From an uncultured Pseudomonadales bacterium (GTDB lineage: Bacteria > Pseudomonadota > Gammaproteobacteria > Pseudomonadales > Cellvibrionaceae), in contig CANLDL010000003.1 in assembly GCA_947489425.1 (NCBI GenBank), positions 186,001 to 250,000 on the forward strand: a DNA stretch of 64,000 nt, given 5' to 3'. The notes beneath the pieces were generated by a model. It worked only from the letters and a program-made list of their open reading frames with translations, was not told the DNA's origin and ran no database searches. Positions within the stretch are counted from its first letter, which is position 1; each line of letters begins with the position of its first letter. The position numbers and the translations under genes were made by a program. Shown in pieces: positions 45,065 through 54,756 of this stretch.

Positions 45065-45195
45065 AATGCTTCCTTAGGAGAAATAAATAACGCAATACCA
45101 CTAAACCTTATTACGGATTTTGAATAATTACTAGAAATTTTATAGTCCAATTATTTTTGAATAGTATATATAGACTAGAAGGGAGCCAGAGACAG

Positions 45196-46302
45196 CTATT
45201 GATTGATATGTAGCGTTACTAATTTTTCTAATGCGTCATCAGCGGTTTCCATCATTTCTTTACCAAGCTCTATATTAGCAGCAGAGCCTTTGATAGCATC
45301 CTTTGTAGATTCCGCCATCTTTGAAACATGACTTAAAATCTCCTGCATACTTACCGCTTGCTGCTGTGCTTCTTCTGCAATGGCTAGTGATGTTAACCGA
45401 GTACTCTCAATAGTTTTATTAACTTGATCAGCTTTTTTATCAATTTCATTTTCATTGGACTGGTCATGTGCGTGTATATCATTATCATGATGCACAGACT
45501 CACTCAATGCCTGTATCTGTGTCACTAATTGATCCATCGAACCCGATAGATCTTTCATCATCGAGGTGATTTCTCCGGCGCTATCGCCCGATTGCTTCGC
45601 CAAGGTCTTAACTTCGTCCGCCACAACAGCAAAGCCACGCCCTTGTTCACCCGCTCTCGCCGCCTCAAGCGCTAATAAATTAGTCTGGTCAGAAATAGCA
45701 CGAATACTCGCTGTCATTGAGGAAATTTTTTCGAACCTTTTATTAAACTCTTCAAAAATTACCAGCACATTATCTGTAGAGCGAATATTTTCTTCTATCT
45801 CTTCTATTTGGGTATGAATATAGTGAGTAGCCTCATTAAATGTGGTACTAATGATATCCAACTGCTTTGGAGAGTCTTCTATTTGCTGACTGATTTTTTC
45901 ACTCGCAAGCGCGTTATCTTCCGTCTGCTTGAGCACTTGAGCAGCATAAGCACTACGATCTTTAGAACGCTTATTAACGTTAGATGCATTATGAAACACC
46001 TTTTCACCAAGAGATTTTAATAAGATAATTTGAGAGGATACTTGCTCAAGAGCCACGCTAACTTCATCTTCCACAACATTAGCTTTACTCTTTTCACTAG
46101 CAGTCAAACTGACCGCATGTTGTATAGCAGCTATCAATAAAACCAGCATACTGGTAAACACGACGCTTAGCCAACGGATATCACCCGACAGTACGCCTTG
46201 CCATTGCGTCACCAATAACAATGGTAATGCAGACAATAATGCAACTTTAGAGGCAATTATGATCGTTGAACGCTTCAGCGTATTTGCAATAAACTCTTCC
46301 AT
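45196..46302 (-). CDS. Methyl-accepting chemotaxis protein with NrtS-like membrane domain
   Basis: 368 residues. Two membrane helices at about 15-65 (SKVALLSALPLLLVTQWQGVL, shown in part) are followed directly by a signalling domain with the hairpin tip DQTNLLALEAARAGEQGRGFAVVADEVK, given here only as its position near 210-240. There is no large periplasmic sensor and no obvious HAMP domain. The membrane module resembles that of the next gene and the small NrtS nitrate/nitrite transport proteins (KVAL..., then NQ/TQW, then G). The sensed signal is unknown. Several other signalling-domain features, such as the C-terminal helices, are normal. Confidence 0.85.
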   Translation of the reverse strand: MEEFIANTLKRSTIIIASKVALLSALPLLLVTQWQGVLSGDIRWLSVVFTSMLVLLIAAIQHAVSLTASEKSKANVVEDEVSVALEQVSSQIILLKSLGEKVFHNASNVNKRSKDRSAYAAQVLKQTEDNALASEKISQQIEDSPKQLDIISTTFNEATHYIHTQIEEIEENIRSTDNVLVIFEEFNKRFEKISSMTASIRAISDQTNLLALEAARAGEQGRGFAVVADEVKTLAKQSGDSAGEITSMMKDLSGSMDQLVTQIQALSESVHHDNDIHAHDQSNENEIDKKADQVNKTIESTRLTSLAIAEEAQQQAVSMQEILSHVSKMAESTKDAIKGSAANIELGKEMMETADDALEKLVTLHINQ

Positions 46303-46392
46303 AAAAAGACTAAACCACTGATTTTTTCAAAAAACACACGTATATTTAAAAGTGTAGCGCAAAAATAAAAATTGGCCGACAAACAACAAACA

Positions 46393-46824
46393 TTATATCG
46401 ACTGCTTAAACGCCACCTGCAAATGCTTTAGCTCCGACAATAGATCTAATGGTCTATCTGTCGATGAAACACCACTTTTATAACTCAATGCGGCAAGTAG
46501 ATTCTGATTGTGCTTTTGCTCAAGTATCACCACCAAGGCATCTAGCCGTTTGATTAATTGCTCCAAGTCGGCTTCGTTGTTATTAGCTGCTACTGCAAGC
46601 TCTTCGGGGTGCTCATCAAGCTTCGAATAAGCCAACAAAAAAGAGACCGTAGAAACTGTATAAGGGATCAAAAAGCTTAGAATAGCCTTTAGAATATTTA
46701 GCTCGCCTGCCAACAAATAATCCCACTGATTGACCAAGGTAATAATAGGGCCTACAACAAGTGCAACCTTAGCCGCTGAAAACACAACAGAAGGATCAAA
46801 CGCCTTTTTTAATTTAATTCTCAC
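46393..46824 (-). CDS. NrtS-like two-helix membrane protein
   Basis: 143 residues. Residues 12-65 form the two-helix unit AKVALVVGPIITLVNQWDYLLAG, shown in part, then LSFLIPYTVSTVSFLLAYS. The (V/I)NQ(W/G)D and IPYTVST words are those of the NrtS family. The remaining 75 residues are charged and helical, with a short coiled coil. It lies 90 bases upstream of the chemoreceptor gene and on the same strand, and the two share the membrane unit. The role may be sensing or transport; neither is shown. Confidence 0.7.
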   Translation of the reverse strand: MRIKLKKAFDPSVVFSAAKVALVVGPIITLVNQWDYLLAGELNILKAILSFLIPYTVSTVSFLLAYSKLDEHPEELAVAANNNEADLEQLIKRLDALVVILEQKHNQNLLAALSYKSGVSSTDRPLDLLSELKHLQVAFKQSI

Positions 46825-47033
46825 GGATTATATCAACACCTATAAACATAACTGAGTGGAAGCCATTGCAATGCATCGAGGCATATAATTCAGTGTAGAC
46901 CATCTCGCTAAAAAGGTTTTAGTATTCGATGAGGTGCCGCTTTTACTATTACCTAGCACAGGACTTTAACTTAGAAAGCTATCAGCACAACAGAGAGGCA
47001 CTAGATGAGACGGTAGGGCTAGAAAGGGGAGTC

Positions 47034-47053
47034 GGGCCGAGAGTACTCGGCCC
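47034..47053 (-). terminator. GC-rich hairpin after secB
   Basis: GGGCCGAG (47034-47041) and CTCGGCCC (47046-47053) form a perfect 8-bp stem with a 4-base loop, eight bases after the secB stop. No strong T-run follows, so it is terminator-like or a 3' stabiliser. Confidence 0.55.
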
Positions 47054-47060
47054 ATCACAA

Positions 47061-47540
47061 TTAATGTGCTGCTTTTTGCTTTTCGCTCATAGCTTGAGCA
47101 AATAAAGCCTCAAAGTTGATAGGGGGTATCATAAGGGCTGGGAAGCCACCTTTCCCTAAAGTGCTATCGATTGCTTCACGTGCGTAAGGCAATAAAATAT
47201 GTGGACATACAGTATTCATCACACGAGATAAATGGTTTTTCTCAACACCTGCGATTTGGAATAAGCCCGCTTGTTGCACCTCGATCAAGAAGGCTGTTTC
47301 TTTTTCAACCTTGGCAGTAAGAGTAAGCTTAAGCACTACCTCATATAAATTCTCGCCGATCTTTTTAGTCTCGGTTGCTAGTTCTTGATCAATCTTAGGC
47401 TGAATCTGATCAATAAAAGCTTTAGCTCCCATGGGTGCTTCAAAAGATAGATCTTTTAAATAAAGCTTTTGGATAAAAAACTGTTGATCGTTGGCGCCTT
47501 CAGCAGCGGCTTGATCGGTATTAGTGTCGTTCTCGGCCAT
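47061..47540 (-). CDS. secB: Protein-export chaperone SecB
   Basis: 159 residues. Conserved parts are FIQKLYLKDLSFEAP, the strand YEVVLKLTLTAKVE, GLFQIAGV and the C-terminal PHILLPYAREAID...GGFPALMIPPINFEALFAQ. SecB holds preproteins for SecA and Sec export. It lies 16 bases after grxC, in the conserved secB-grxC-rhodanese group. Confidence 0.97.
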   Translation of the reverse strand: MAENDTNTDQAAAEGANDQQFFIQKLYLKDLSFEAPMGAKAFIDQIQPKIDQELATETKKIGENLYEVVLKLTLTAKVEKETAFLIEVQQAGLFQIAGVEKNHLSRVMNTVCPHILLPYAREAIDSTLGKGGFPALMIPPINFEALFAQAMSEKQKAAH

Positions 47541-47556
47541 AATTGTTCCTACTTTC

Positions 47557-47811
47557 CTATATATTTAATAACTTATCTAATTTATCAGATCTCTCAAGGG
47601 CGTATAATTCATCGCAACCACCAATATGTTTATCATTAATCCATATCTGTGGCACAGTTCGACGATTGCTCATTTTAGCCATCTTTTGGCGTAATCTAGG
47701 GTCATTATCTACCCTAAACTCCTTGTATTTTGCACCCTTTTGCTCAAGTAAATGTTTAGCCCTTAAACAATACGGGCAAAATCGAGTGGTATAAATAATG
47801 ACTTTATTCAT
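47557..47811 (-). CDS. grxC: Glutaredoxin 3
   Basis: 84 residues. The redox site CPYC is in TTRFCPYCLRAKHLL, with the cis-Pro loop TVPQIWIN and the GG loop HIGGCDELYALE. It reduces disulfides with glutathione; gshA at 26.3 kb makes the precursor of that thiol. Confidence 0.96.
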   Translation of the reverse strand: MNKVIIYTTRFCPYCLRAKHLLEQKGAKYKEFRVDNDPRLRQKMAKMSNRRTVPQIWINDKHIGGCDELYALERSDKLDKLLNI

Positions 47812-47819
47812 AACTTAGA

Positions 47820-48230
47820 TTACTTAACTACCGGCAAACCGTCGTTTTTCCACTCCGCCATACCACCACGCATCAATGCAATTTTAAAGTCTGCACCCGC
47901 CAATAAACGAGAGACTGTACTAGCATGCTGGCCCATATTATCGGTGACTATAATTTGCTTATCGCGGTATTTCTCAAGCTGCTTCAGGCTATCAGCGACC
48001 TTAGCGTGGGGAATATTAATCGCATTGGTTACATGGCCTTGATCAAAATCCTTAGAATCACGCACATCTAACACAACAGCAGTCTCAGCATTCATAGCCT
48101 GAATAACCTGACTAGTTGACAGTTTAACTCCCGCCGAGGAGCTCTCTCTTCTATAATATGCAACGATCAATAATACGAGAGCACCAACTAAGAATATCTG
48201 CTCTTGTATAAAAATAAATATGTCTTCCAC
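47820..48230 (-). CDS. Membrane-anchored rhodanese-like protein lacking the catalytic Cys
   Basis: 136 residues from GTG 48230, chosen because GAGG stands eight bases before it; a GTG at 48266 would add 12 residues. An N-terminal helix (FLVGALVLLIVAYY) anchors the protein. The rhodanese domain follows (VLDVRDSKDFDQGHVTNAINIPHA). At the active-site loop the usual Cys is replaced: IIVTDNMGQHAST. It is therefore unlikely to be a sulfurtransferase and may be a structural or binding domain. The same gene neighbours secB and grx in pseudomonads. Confidence 0.85.
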   Translation of the reverse strand: MEDIFIFIQEQIFLVGALVLLIVAYYRRESSSAGVKLSTSQVIQAMNAETAVVLDVRDSKDFDQGHVTNAINIPHAKVADSLKQLEKYRDKQIIVTDNMGQHASTVSRLLAGADFKIALMRGGMAEWKNDGLPVVK

Positions 48231-48435
48231 AAATAACACCTCAAATAATACGTAAGCCTCGCCCACATAGCGGCGGCATTATACACGAATAAAAGACAAC
48301 CTAGTCATAGGGAAAACAACAATGTACACTTATTTTTAGCTCATTACGGGGTAACTTTATTCAAAGCACTCGTAGACCAAGCACCTGTCACTAACAGAAC
48401 ATCAACAAAAACCAGGCTTTAAGGCTCAGACATAT

Positions 48436-49602
48436 ATGCTCAAACACTCCCAGCGCTACCTATTTATAGCCTTATTTCTCTCACTGACGGCAATAGCATC
48501 GCCCACCTTTGCTCAAAACCAAACTGAGGACGACTACGAAAGGCAACTAAAAGAGCTATCGAGCACTATCGATAAACTCAAAAAACAATTGGCCAGCACC
48601 AAGACATCTAAAGATAAACTGCAACAATCACTACAATCTTCGGAGCAAGAGATTGGAAAGTTCACAAAACGAATAGAAGAGATTAAGGAGGCATTGTCTC
48701 GCGAAAAAAAGCAGCTAAGCCAGCATCAGGCCCGTCGAGCTGAGCTGGAAAAATCGAGACAAAGCCAACAGCAACAAATTAATCAAATCATTCGCGAGGC
48801 CTATTTACTAGGCCAAGAAAGCCAAATCAAACTTATCTTAAACCAAGAAGAGCCAGCCAAAGTAACACGCATGCTGCGCTACCACGATTACGTAATTAGT
48901 GCCCATAAGGTAAAGATTGATCGATTCATTGCCACCATCGACGAAATCAACAAAAGTGAATCGGACATTCTCGCGAGCACACGACGCCTCGAAACTAACC
49001 AGGAACAACTAACTCAACGCTTTGAACAACTAAAAGGCTCACAAGCTAAACGCTTGCGTACACTTGCCGCTCTTACAAAAGAGATAAGCCAGAAAGGCGG
49101 GGATTTATCGCAACTGCAAAAAGATCGCAATCGATTAGAGCGCCTATTAGATGAGGCGACACAAGCATTGAGCAACTTAAAGCTTCCCAATGACAGCAAA
49201 CCCTTTCGTACCGTTAAAGGTAAACTCCCTTACCCGAGTAAGGGACGTATATTACAAAGCTATGGCCAACCTAGGCTCAATGGTCGCCTACGTTGGCAGG
49301 GTTTACTTATCTCGGGCAAAAGTGGGGACAATATAGTATCAGTACATCATGGTCGTGTGATATTCTCTGATTATCTCAGAGGGCATGGATTAATGCTCAT
49401 CATTGACCATGGCGATGGTTATATGAGTTTGTACGCACACAATCAAACCCTATTAAAAGATACAGGCGATTGGGTACGTAGCAATGATGTCATTGCAACA
49501 TTAGGCGACTCTGGCGGTCAAACACAAGCGGGTTTATATTTTGAAATTCGGCATAATGGCAAACCACAAAACCCTAAAGCATGGCTTAGTGCCAAAAAAT
49601 AA
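48436..49602 (+). CDS. envC: Murein hydrolase activator EnvC
   Basis: 388 residues: signal peptide (ends FAQ), long coiled coil from about 30 to 250 (Gln/Lys/Glu-rich), and a C-terminal degenerate LytM domain (GRVIFSDYLRGHGLMLIIDHGDGYMSLYAH, given as its position about 295-325, and GLYFEIRHNGKPQNPKAWL). EnvC is recruited by FtsEX and switches on cell-wall amidases at the septum. The metal-binding His pattern is incomplete, as in known EnvC. Confidence 0.93.
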   Translation: MLKHSQRYLFIALFLSLTAIASPTFAQNQTEDDYERQLKELSSTIDKLKKQLASTKTSKDKLQQSLQSSEQEIGKFTKRIEEIKEALSREKKQLSQHQARRAELEKSRQSQQQQINQIIREAYLLGQESQIKLILNQEEPAKVTRMLRYHDYVISAHKVKIDRFIATIDEINKSESDILASTRRLETNQEQLTQRFEQLKGSQAKRLRTLAALTKEISQKGGDLSQLQKDRNRLERLLDEATQALSNLKLPNDSKPFRTVKGKLPYPSKGRILQSYGQPRLNGRLRWQGLLISGKSGDNIVSVHHGRVIFSDYLRGHGLMLIIDHGDGYMSLYAHNQTLLKDTGDWVRSNDVIATLGDSGGQTQAGLYFEIRHNGKPQNPKAWLSAKK

Positions 49603-49648
49603 TGGCCACCTACACATACAGTAACGATACCTTAATAATAGGACAATT

Positions 49649-51016
49649 ATGCGCTTCAATATGCAGCAGAATCTAAAACCATCGCATATCGCTACACTGA
49701 CCATATTACTCACTAGCCTGAGCTATATACTATTAACACCAACCGCTTTTGCTCAAGATGAAAAAGGGACTGGTATAACTCAAAATATTGATCAATCCGC
49801 TAAAAATAACCAAGCGCCCCTACCACTTAAAGACTTACAATTATTTACCTTAATTTTTGACCAAATCAGGCGCTCCTATGTAGAACCTGTTAGCGATCAA
49901 AAACTCTTAGAAAATGCCATCAAAGGTATGCTTCAAGAACTCGACCCTCACTCCAGCTATCTAGATAACTCCCACTTTAGCTCACTACAAGAATCCACCC
50001 AAGGCCAGTTTAGTGGCGTAGGTATCGAAATCGGTACCGAAAATGGTTATGTAAAAGTCATCACTCCCATTGATGACACCCCTGCCCAAAAAGCAGGCAT
50101 TAAAGCTGGCGATTTAATCATCAAATTAGATGGAAAATCTATTCGAGGCTTCAGCATCTCTCAAGCGGCTAAATTAATGCGCGGCCCCAAAGGTACATCG
50201 ATTACATTCACTATCGTACGCCAAGGTAGAGACAACCCCTTTGACGTTAAAGTCGTCAGAGATCAAATCAAAACAAGCAGTGTTCGCTCACGCATTATTG
50301 AAGATAAGTTTGGCTATATTAGAATTTCACAGTTTCAAACAGATACTGGATCTGAATTTATCCAACATATTGATAAACTCAAAAAACAGAATACGCTACT
50401 AAAGGGGTTTGTCCTAGACTTACGCAACAACCCAGGCGGGGTATTACAAGCATCAGTACAGGTTGTTAATGCCCTCATAAATGAAGGCAGGATCGTTAGC
50501 ACTAAAGGTCGGCTTGCTAATAACGATCAATTATTTAATGCGACGACAGGCGATGTTAGTGAGGGTTTGCCCTTTGTCGTATTAATCAATGGCGGCTCAG
50601 CCTCTGCGGCTGAAATTGTTGCCGGAGCCCTGCAAGATCATAGCCGCGCCATCATTATGGGAACCCGTAGCTTTGGCAAAGGCTCAGTACAAACTATTTT
50701 TCCAGTCGATAAAGACAAAGGGATAAAACTGACTACAGCTAGATACTTTACCCCGAGCGGGCGTTCGATTCAGGCGCAAGGTATCGAGCCAGACGTTGTT
50801 ATAAAACGGGCAACTATTACCGAACTAGGCGAGAGTAACCGCGTAAAAGAAGCCGACCTCGCCGGACATCTTAGCAACGGCTCAAAAACTGAAAAAACAC
50901 AAGACAAACCAAGTAATGGTAGTAGCACCGCCGACAATCAGTTATATGAAGCTATTAATATGCTTAAAGGCTTAGCTATTTTTAATAGCGCCAAAAATAA
51001 TATAAAACCCAAATAA
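49649..51016 (+). CDS. ctpA: Carboxy-terminal processing protease (S41)
   Basis: 455 residues. A signal peptide (ends FAQ) is followed by a helical N-terminal domain (DQIRRSYVEPVSDQKLLENAIKGML), a PDZ domain (GVGIEIGTENGYVKVITP) and the S41 catalytic core. The Ser lies in GGSASAAEI (about residue 317) and the Lys in FGKGSVQT (about 344). It cleaves periplasmic proteins at C-termini and, in related bacteria, trims cell-wall hydrolases, which suits its place after envC. The Lys-rich tail is unstructured. Confidence 0.95.
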   Translation: MRFNMQQNLKPSHIATLTILLTSLSYILLTPTAFAQDEKGTGITQNIDQSAKNNQAPLPLKDLQLFTLIFDQIRRSYVEPVSDQKLLENAIKGMLQELDPHSSYLDNSHFSSLQESTQGQFSGVGIEIGTENGYVKVITPIDDTPAQKAGIKAGDLIIKLDGKSIRGFSISQAAKLMRGPKGTSITFTIVRQGRDNPFDVKVVRDQIKTSSVRSRIIEDKFGYIRISQFQTDTGSEFIQHIDKLKKQNTLLKGFVLDLRNNPGGVLQASVQVVNALINEGRIVSTKGRLANNDQLFNATTGDVSEGLPFVVLINGGSASAAEIVAGALQDHSRAIIMGTRSFGKGSVQTIFPVDKDKGIKLTTARYFTPSGRSIQAQGIEPDVVIKRATITELGESNRVKEADLAGHLSNGSKTEKTQDKPSNGSSTADNQLYEAINMLKGLAIFNSAKNNIKPK

Positions 51017-51027
51017 GCTCTAAGAAT

Positions 51028-52023
51028 ATGGCACAAACGTATAAGAAGAACCGTTTTTTTCGCTTGATGACTATATGCCTTATAGCATGGCTAGGCCTAC
51101 CTATCATGGCACTTGCTTATAGCCTCTCTACAATTTCTGGTGGCAAGGCCACCGCTGGACCAATCACTACAGAGCCAAAAACATCCGACCTACAAATTGC
51201 CTTACTAGATAGAGACTACTTATCTAGCCTTAGAAAGCCTCCTGTTATAAAAAAGAAGCCTTACAAAGAAATTATCACTCGCATCCCTAAGGTAAAATCT
51301 AAACAAGCCCCTATAAAACTGAAAAAGTTAAGCATAGATGTCGCCATTATTATTGATGACATTGGATACAACAAAGAACAAGGGCTTGCGGCAATTAATA
51401 TTCCAGGGCAACTTACATTTGCAGTTATACCCCACAGCCCTAATGCAAAATACTTAGCCATTGCTGCTCATAAAAAACAGAAAGAGTTAATTTTGCATGC
51501 ACCCATGAGCAATATTCACAATTACCCTCTAGGTGAGTCGGGGCTAACAGAGACTATGAGCGAGGCAGACTTTAATGCTGCACTCTCCGATGCACTCGCC
51601 TCTGTACCGCACATTAGTGGGGTTAATAATCATATGGGTAGCCTATTAACACAAAAAAGACGTCCTATGGAATGGACAATGAAAACACTCAAGGAGCACG
51701 GGCTTTATTTTGTCGATAGCCGTACAACATCCGAGAGCGTTGCCTGGCAAACCGCCCAGCAGTTCAACGTAGCATCATTAAAACGCGATGTATTCCTTGA
51801 CCATCAGCGAGATGCTACCTTTATTAATGAGCAATTCGAGCGCCTTATTAGTATTGCTAAGCGTAAGGGCTATGCCGTTGCTATTGCACACCCATACCCA
51901 GAGACAATCGAATATTTACAAAATAATATAGACCGCTTAAAAGAGCATGGAATTACCCTAAAAACAGCCTCTGACGTTGTTAACTATCACTCCCCCAACA
52001 AGCAGCAACAAGCAAAAATGTAA
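51028..52023 (+). CDS. Divergent polysaccharide deacetylase family protein (YibQ)
   Basis: 331 residues. A membrane or signal helix (LMTICLIAWLGLPIMALAY) is followed by the COG2861 domain: VAIIIDDIGYNKEQG (metal Asp), HAPMSN, GVNNHMGSLLTQ and FLDHQRDATFINEQF, then VAIAHPYPETIEYL. Family proteins have a deacetylase fold but no shown activity. It follows ctpA by 11 bases and completes the envC-ctpA-yibQ operon. Confidence 0.88.
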   Translation: MAQTYKKNRFFRLMTICLIAWLGLPIMALAYSLSTISGGKATAGPITTEPKTSDLQIALLDRDYLSSLRKPPVIKKKPYKEIITRIPKVKSKQAPIKLKKLSIDVAIIIDDIGYNKEQGLAAINIPGQLTFAVIPHSPNAKYLAIAAHKKQKELILHAPMSNIHNYPLGESGLTETMSEADFNAALSDALASVPHISGVNNHMGSLLTQKRRPMEWTMKTLKEHGLYFVDSRTTSESVAWQTAQQFNVASLKRDVFLDHQRDATFINEQFERLISIAKRKGYAVAIAHPYPETIEYLQNNIDRLKEHGITLKTASDVVNYHSPNKQQQAKM

Positions 52024-52259
52024 TTAAACGACTACGTTGATATCACCACCATAGAATAGACTTACCTTTTGTCGGGATTTATCCTCCACCTATCCCATTC
52101 GTGTAACTTTGTGCTAGACTAAAGGTGTAGTTAGACTAGTATGAATAATAATCATGCTAACAAAGCATAGGAAATACTAATCACGGCTATATAGTGACTA
52201 GTTACGGCAATCCGGTATTATTGCCAGATGGAACTCAAAACACTGCTGGAGGTGTAAAT

Positions 52260-52496
52260 ATGAGTGCTTTAAATACAAACCGTAAGGGCGAAAATGAAGT
52301 ATCGGCTAATCGCTCAGATAGGCTATTCACTCAGCATAACTACTGGTACTTCAGAACACGTGAAGGTATGGATATAGGTCCATATGACAGTAAAAGTGAT
52401 GCAAATGATGGCATTAACAGCTTTTTAGACTTCTTGAACACTGCTGAAGAAAAAGTAGTTGAAAGAATTAGCGAATACGCGACTAAAGCAGCTTAA
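52260..52496 (+). CDS. DUF6316 family protein
   Basis: 78 residues from ATG 52260, which has a near perfect GGAGGTG Shine-Dalgarno seven bases upstream; longer frames lack one. The family part is RSDRLFTQHNYWYFRTREGMDIGPYDSK, given as residues 20-47, followed by a helical tail. It is a small acidic protein known from Pseudomonas relatives. Function unknown. A hairpin follows that probably ends both this gene and the opposing hisF. Confidence 0.72.
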   Translation: MSALNTNRKGENEVSANRSDRLFTQHNYWYFRTREGMDIGPYDSKSDANDGINSFLDFLNTAEEKVVERISEYATKAA

Positions 52497-52519
52497 GAGC
52501 AATACATAGAGATTTATAA

Positions 52520-52551
52520 CTCTAAGCATTTCATGCTTAGAGCTTTCGCTC
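52520..52551. terminator. Bidirectional terminator between DUF6316 and hisF
   Basis: CTCTAAGCAT (52520-52529) and ATGCTTAGAG (52533-52542) are perfect 10-bp arms around TTC. A second small hairpin GAGC-TTTC-GCTC overlaps (52540-52551). T-rich sequence follows in both directions only loosely. Confidence 0.6.
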
Positions 52552-52595
52552 GTCTGCGATATTCCTTTTTCTAACTTTTTAACCCTAAAAATACA

Positions 52596-53372
52596 TTAGT
52601 CTAATCTGACCTCAATCCCTTGCCCAGCCATAAATTCCTTTGCCTCTGGGACGCTATGTTGTGCAAAATGGAAAATACTCGCAGCTAACACAGCATCTGC
52701 CTTACCCAATGTTACTCCATCAGCAAGATGCTGTAGATTACCAACGCCTCCTGATGCAATAACCGGTATGCTAATCGCGTCGCTAATCGAGCGAGTCAAC
52801 GCTAAATCAAAGCCATCTTTAGTGCCGTCTTTGTCCATACTAGTCAGCAATATCTCACCGGCTCCATAATCTGCCATCTTAATCGCCCACTCAATTGCAT
52901 CGATGCCCGTAGGTTTTCGGCCACCATGAGTAAAGATCTCCCAACGATTATCCTCACCTTCGCCACTTACCTTTTTGGCATCGATTGCCACCACAATACA
53001 CTGCGCACCAAAGCGCTCAGATGCCTCTCTAACAAACTCAGGGTTAAACACAGCGGCAGAATTAATACCCACTTTATCGGCACCGGCATTAAGCATGGTT
53101 CGGATGTCCTCAAGTGTACGAATTCCACCACCGACTGTTAATGGTATAAACACTTCAGAGGCAATAGCCTCAACGGTATGCACAGTGGTCTCACGACCCT
53201 CATGAGTTGCAGTGATATCTAAAAAAGTGATCTCATCCGCGCCTTGCTCATTGTATCGCTTAGCAACCTCTACTGGATCACCAGCATCGCGAATATCAAC
53301 AAACTGAACGCCCTTAACGACACGTCCACAATCGACATCAAGACAGGGAATAATTCGTTTAGCAAGTGCCAT
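52596..53372 (-). CDS. hisF: Imidazole glycerol phosphate synthase cyclase subunit
   Basis: 258 residues from ATG 53372 (an in-frame ATG at 53384 lies just before). The TIM barrel of HisF is complete: [64 protein letters not shown] and VIASGGVGN. The catalytic Asp residues are those of DVD (11) and SMDKDG (about 131). It forms IGP with HisH. The neighbouring hisA and hisH are not in the window. Confidence 0.96.
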   Translation of the reverse strand: MALAKRIIPCLDVDCGRVVKGVQFVDIRDAGDPVEVAKRYNEQGADEITFLDITATHEGRETTVHTVEAIASEVFIPLTVGGGIRTLEDIRTMLNAGADKVGINSAAVFNPEFVREASERFGAQCIVVAIDAKKVSGEGEDNRWEIFTHGGRKPTGIDAIEWAIKMADYGAGEILLTSMDKDGTKDGFDLALTRSISDAISIPVIASGGVGNLQHLADGVTLGKADAVLAASIFHFAQHSVPEAKEFMAGQGIEVRLD

Positions 53373-53577
53373 AGAGTTTCTCATTACAGAATAAAAATCG
53401 CATTATACAACTGTTTAATTACTCTTTATAAGCCATAGCATCAAACCATTAAGCCCTTTGGGCAACATAGGGACTTGTATTGACACTAACGATCGGTCTA
53501 CTATTTACGCCAAAGCTTACTAATAATACATGGACAAACCAGCAAGGTTTGCCAACAAAGCTCTCGCAGGGAAAACT

Positions 53578-54732
53578 ATGTCAAACCAATCACCAGAAAT
53601 ACCCGAACATGTATACAAAGAACGCCAAACAATGGACATGTCCGATAAAGCTTTCCGCATTGGGGATGGAAACATCAGCGGTTATATATCTTGCAGCTTA
53701 GGCATATTAAGCTTTCTCGCAGTGCTCTGCTACTTGTTCCCCACCTATCTCACCACAACGGATTTGCGCCAAGCCTATAATGCCGAGACGCTACAAATTA
53801 TTTTAATGGCTGGGATATGGACCTCTTTGGGCTTTAGCTTAATCACATTTTTACTCGGCAAGCGAAGAAAGCTTGGTGCGATTGGCTTTGTCTTCTCATC
53901 GATTTCACTCATATTGGGTGGCTATAATGTTCCTGTTGGCGCAGTTGAGCCAAGCCCTCTCTCGCTTGGACTTGATTGGCTGATACTGGCTTTGATTGCC
54001 TCTGTTGTTATTTTTACTTTTTTAGAAAAAATCTTTCCAAAATACAAAGAACAAGCGATCTTACGTCCCGAATGGCAATTAGACCTTTGGTATTTTTGCT
54101 TTAATCACCTACTCGTTGCCATCTTATTATTGATAGGTAATTATTTTGTAGTCACAGTATTTGATTGGGCAGCAAACTCTCAAGTGCAAGAGGCACTACA
54201 AAGCTTACCGATTTGGGCGCAAGTACCTATTATTATTGTTTGTGCCGACTTTGTACTCTATTGGTCTCATCGAACATTCCACGAAGCGCCTCGCTTGTGG
54301 CGCTTTCATGCAGTCCACCACTCCGTTGAACACATGGATTGGCTGGCAGGGTCACGCAATCATATTGTACAAACCATTGTGGACCGCTCTGTTGCAATGG
54401 TACCGCTCTATTTACTTGGTCCAGATAAAGCAGCACTCGATATCTATGTCACCTTTGCGGCGTTACAAGCGGTGATCGTTCACTCAAACCTTAGTATTCC
54501 TTGGGGACCACTCAAATACCTAATCGTCACACCGCAATATCATCATTGGCATCATAGTTCCGACACACCCGCTATCGATACAAATTATTCCGTGCATTTA
54601 CCACTATTCGATAAATTATTTGGCACTTACCATATGCCGATGGAACATTGGCCAGAAGAATACGGAACCACTAAGCCACTACCAAGAACTTTTTTAGGGC
54701 AACTTTTATACCCTTTTAACAATAAAGAATAA
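53578..54732 (+). CDS. Fatty acid hydroxylase / sterol desaturase family protein
   Basis: 384 residues from ATG 53578, which has AGGGA upstream; ATG 53530 would add 16 residues. Five or so membrane helices surround the di-iron His motifs: HRTFHE, RFHAVHHS and QYHHWHHSSD. The proteins hydroxylate or desaturate lipid chains. The N-terminal two thirds have extra helices beyond the shortest family members. It converges with the acyl-ACP synthetase fusion and shares a terminator, so a membrane lipid role is reasonable. Substrate unknown. Confidence 0.88.
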   Translation: MSNQSPEIPEHVYKERQTMDMSDKAFRIGDGNISGYISCSLGILSFLAVLCYLFPTYLTTTDLRQAYNAETLQIILMAGIWTSLGFSLITFLLGKRRKLGAIGFVFSSISLILGGYNVPVGAVEPSPLSLGLDWLILALIASVVIFTFLEKIFPKYKEQAILRPEWQLDLWYFCFNHLLVAILLLIGNYFVVTVFDWAANSQVQEALQSLPIWAQVPIIIVCADFVLYWSHRTFHEAPRLWRFHAVHHSVEHMDWLAGSRNHIVQTIVDRSVAMVPLYLLGPDKAALDIYVTFAALQAVIVHSNLSIPWGPLKYLIVTPQYHHWHHSSDTPAIDTNYSVHLPLFDKLFGTYHMPMEHWPEEYGTTKPLPRTFLGQLLYPFNNKE

Positions 54733-54736
54733 AAGT

Positions 54737-54756
54737 CCCAAGCTATAAAGCTTGGG
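54737..54756. terminator. Shared bidirectional terminator
   Basis: CCCAAGCT (54737-54744) and AGCTTGGG (54749-54756) form a perfect 8-bp stem with the loop ATAA. It overlaps the stop codon of the minus-strand gene and starts four bases after the stop of the plus-strand gene. T-runs follow on both sides (CTTTTTGG on plus; CTTTTATT on minus). Confidence 0.8.
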
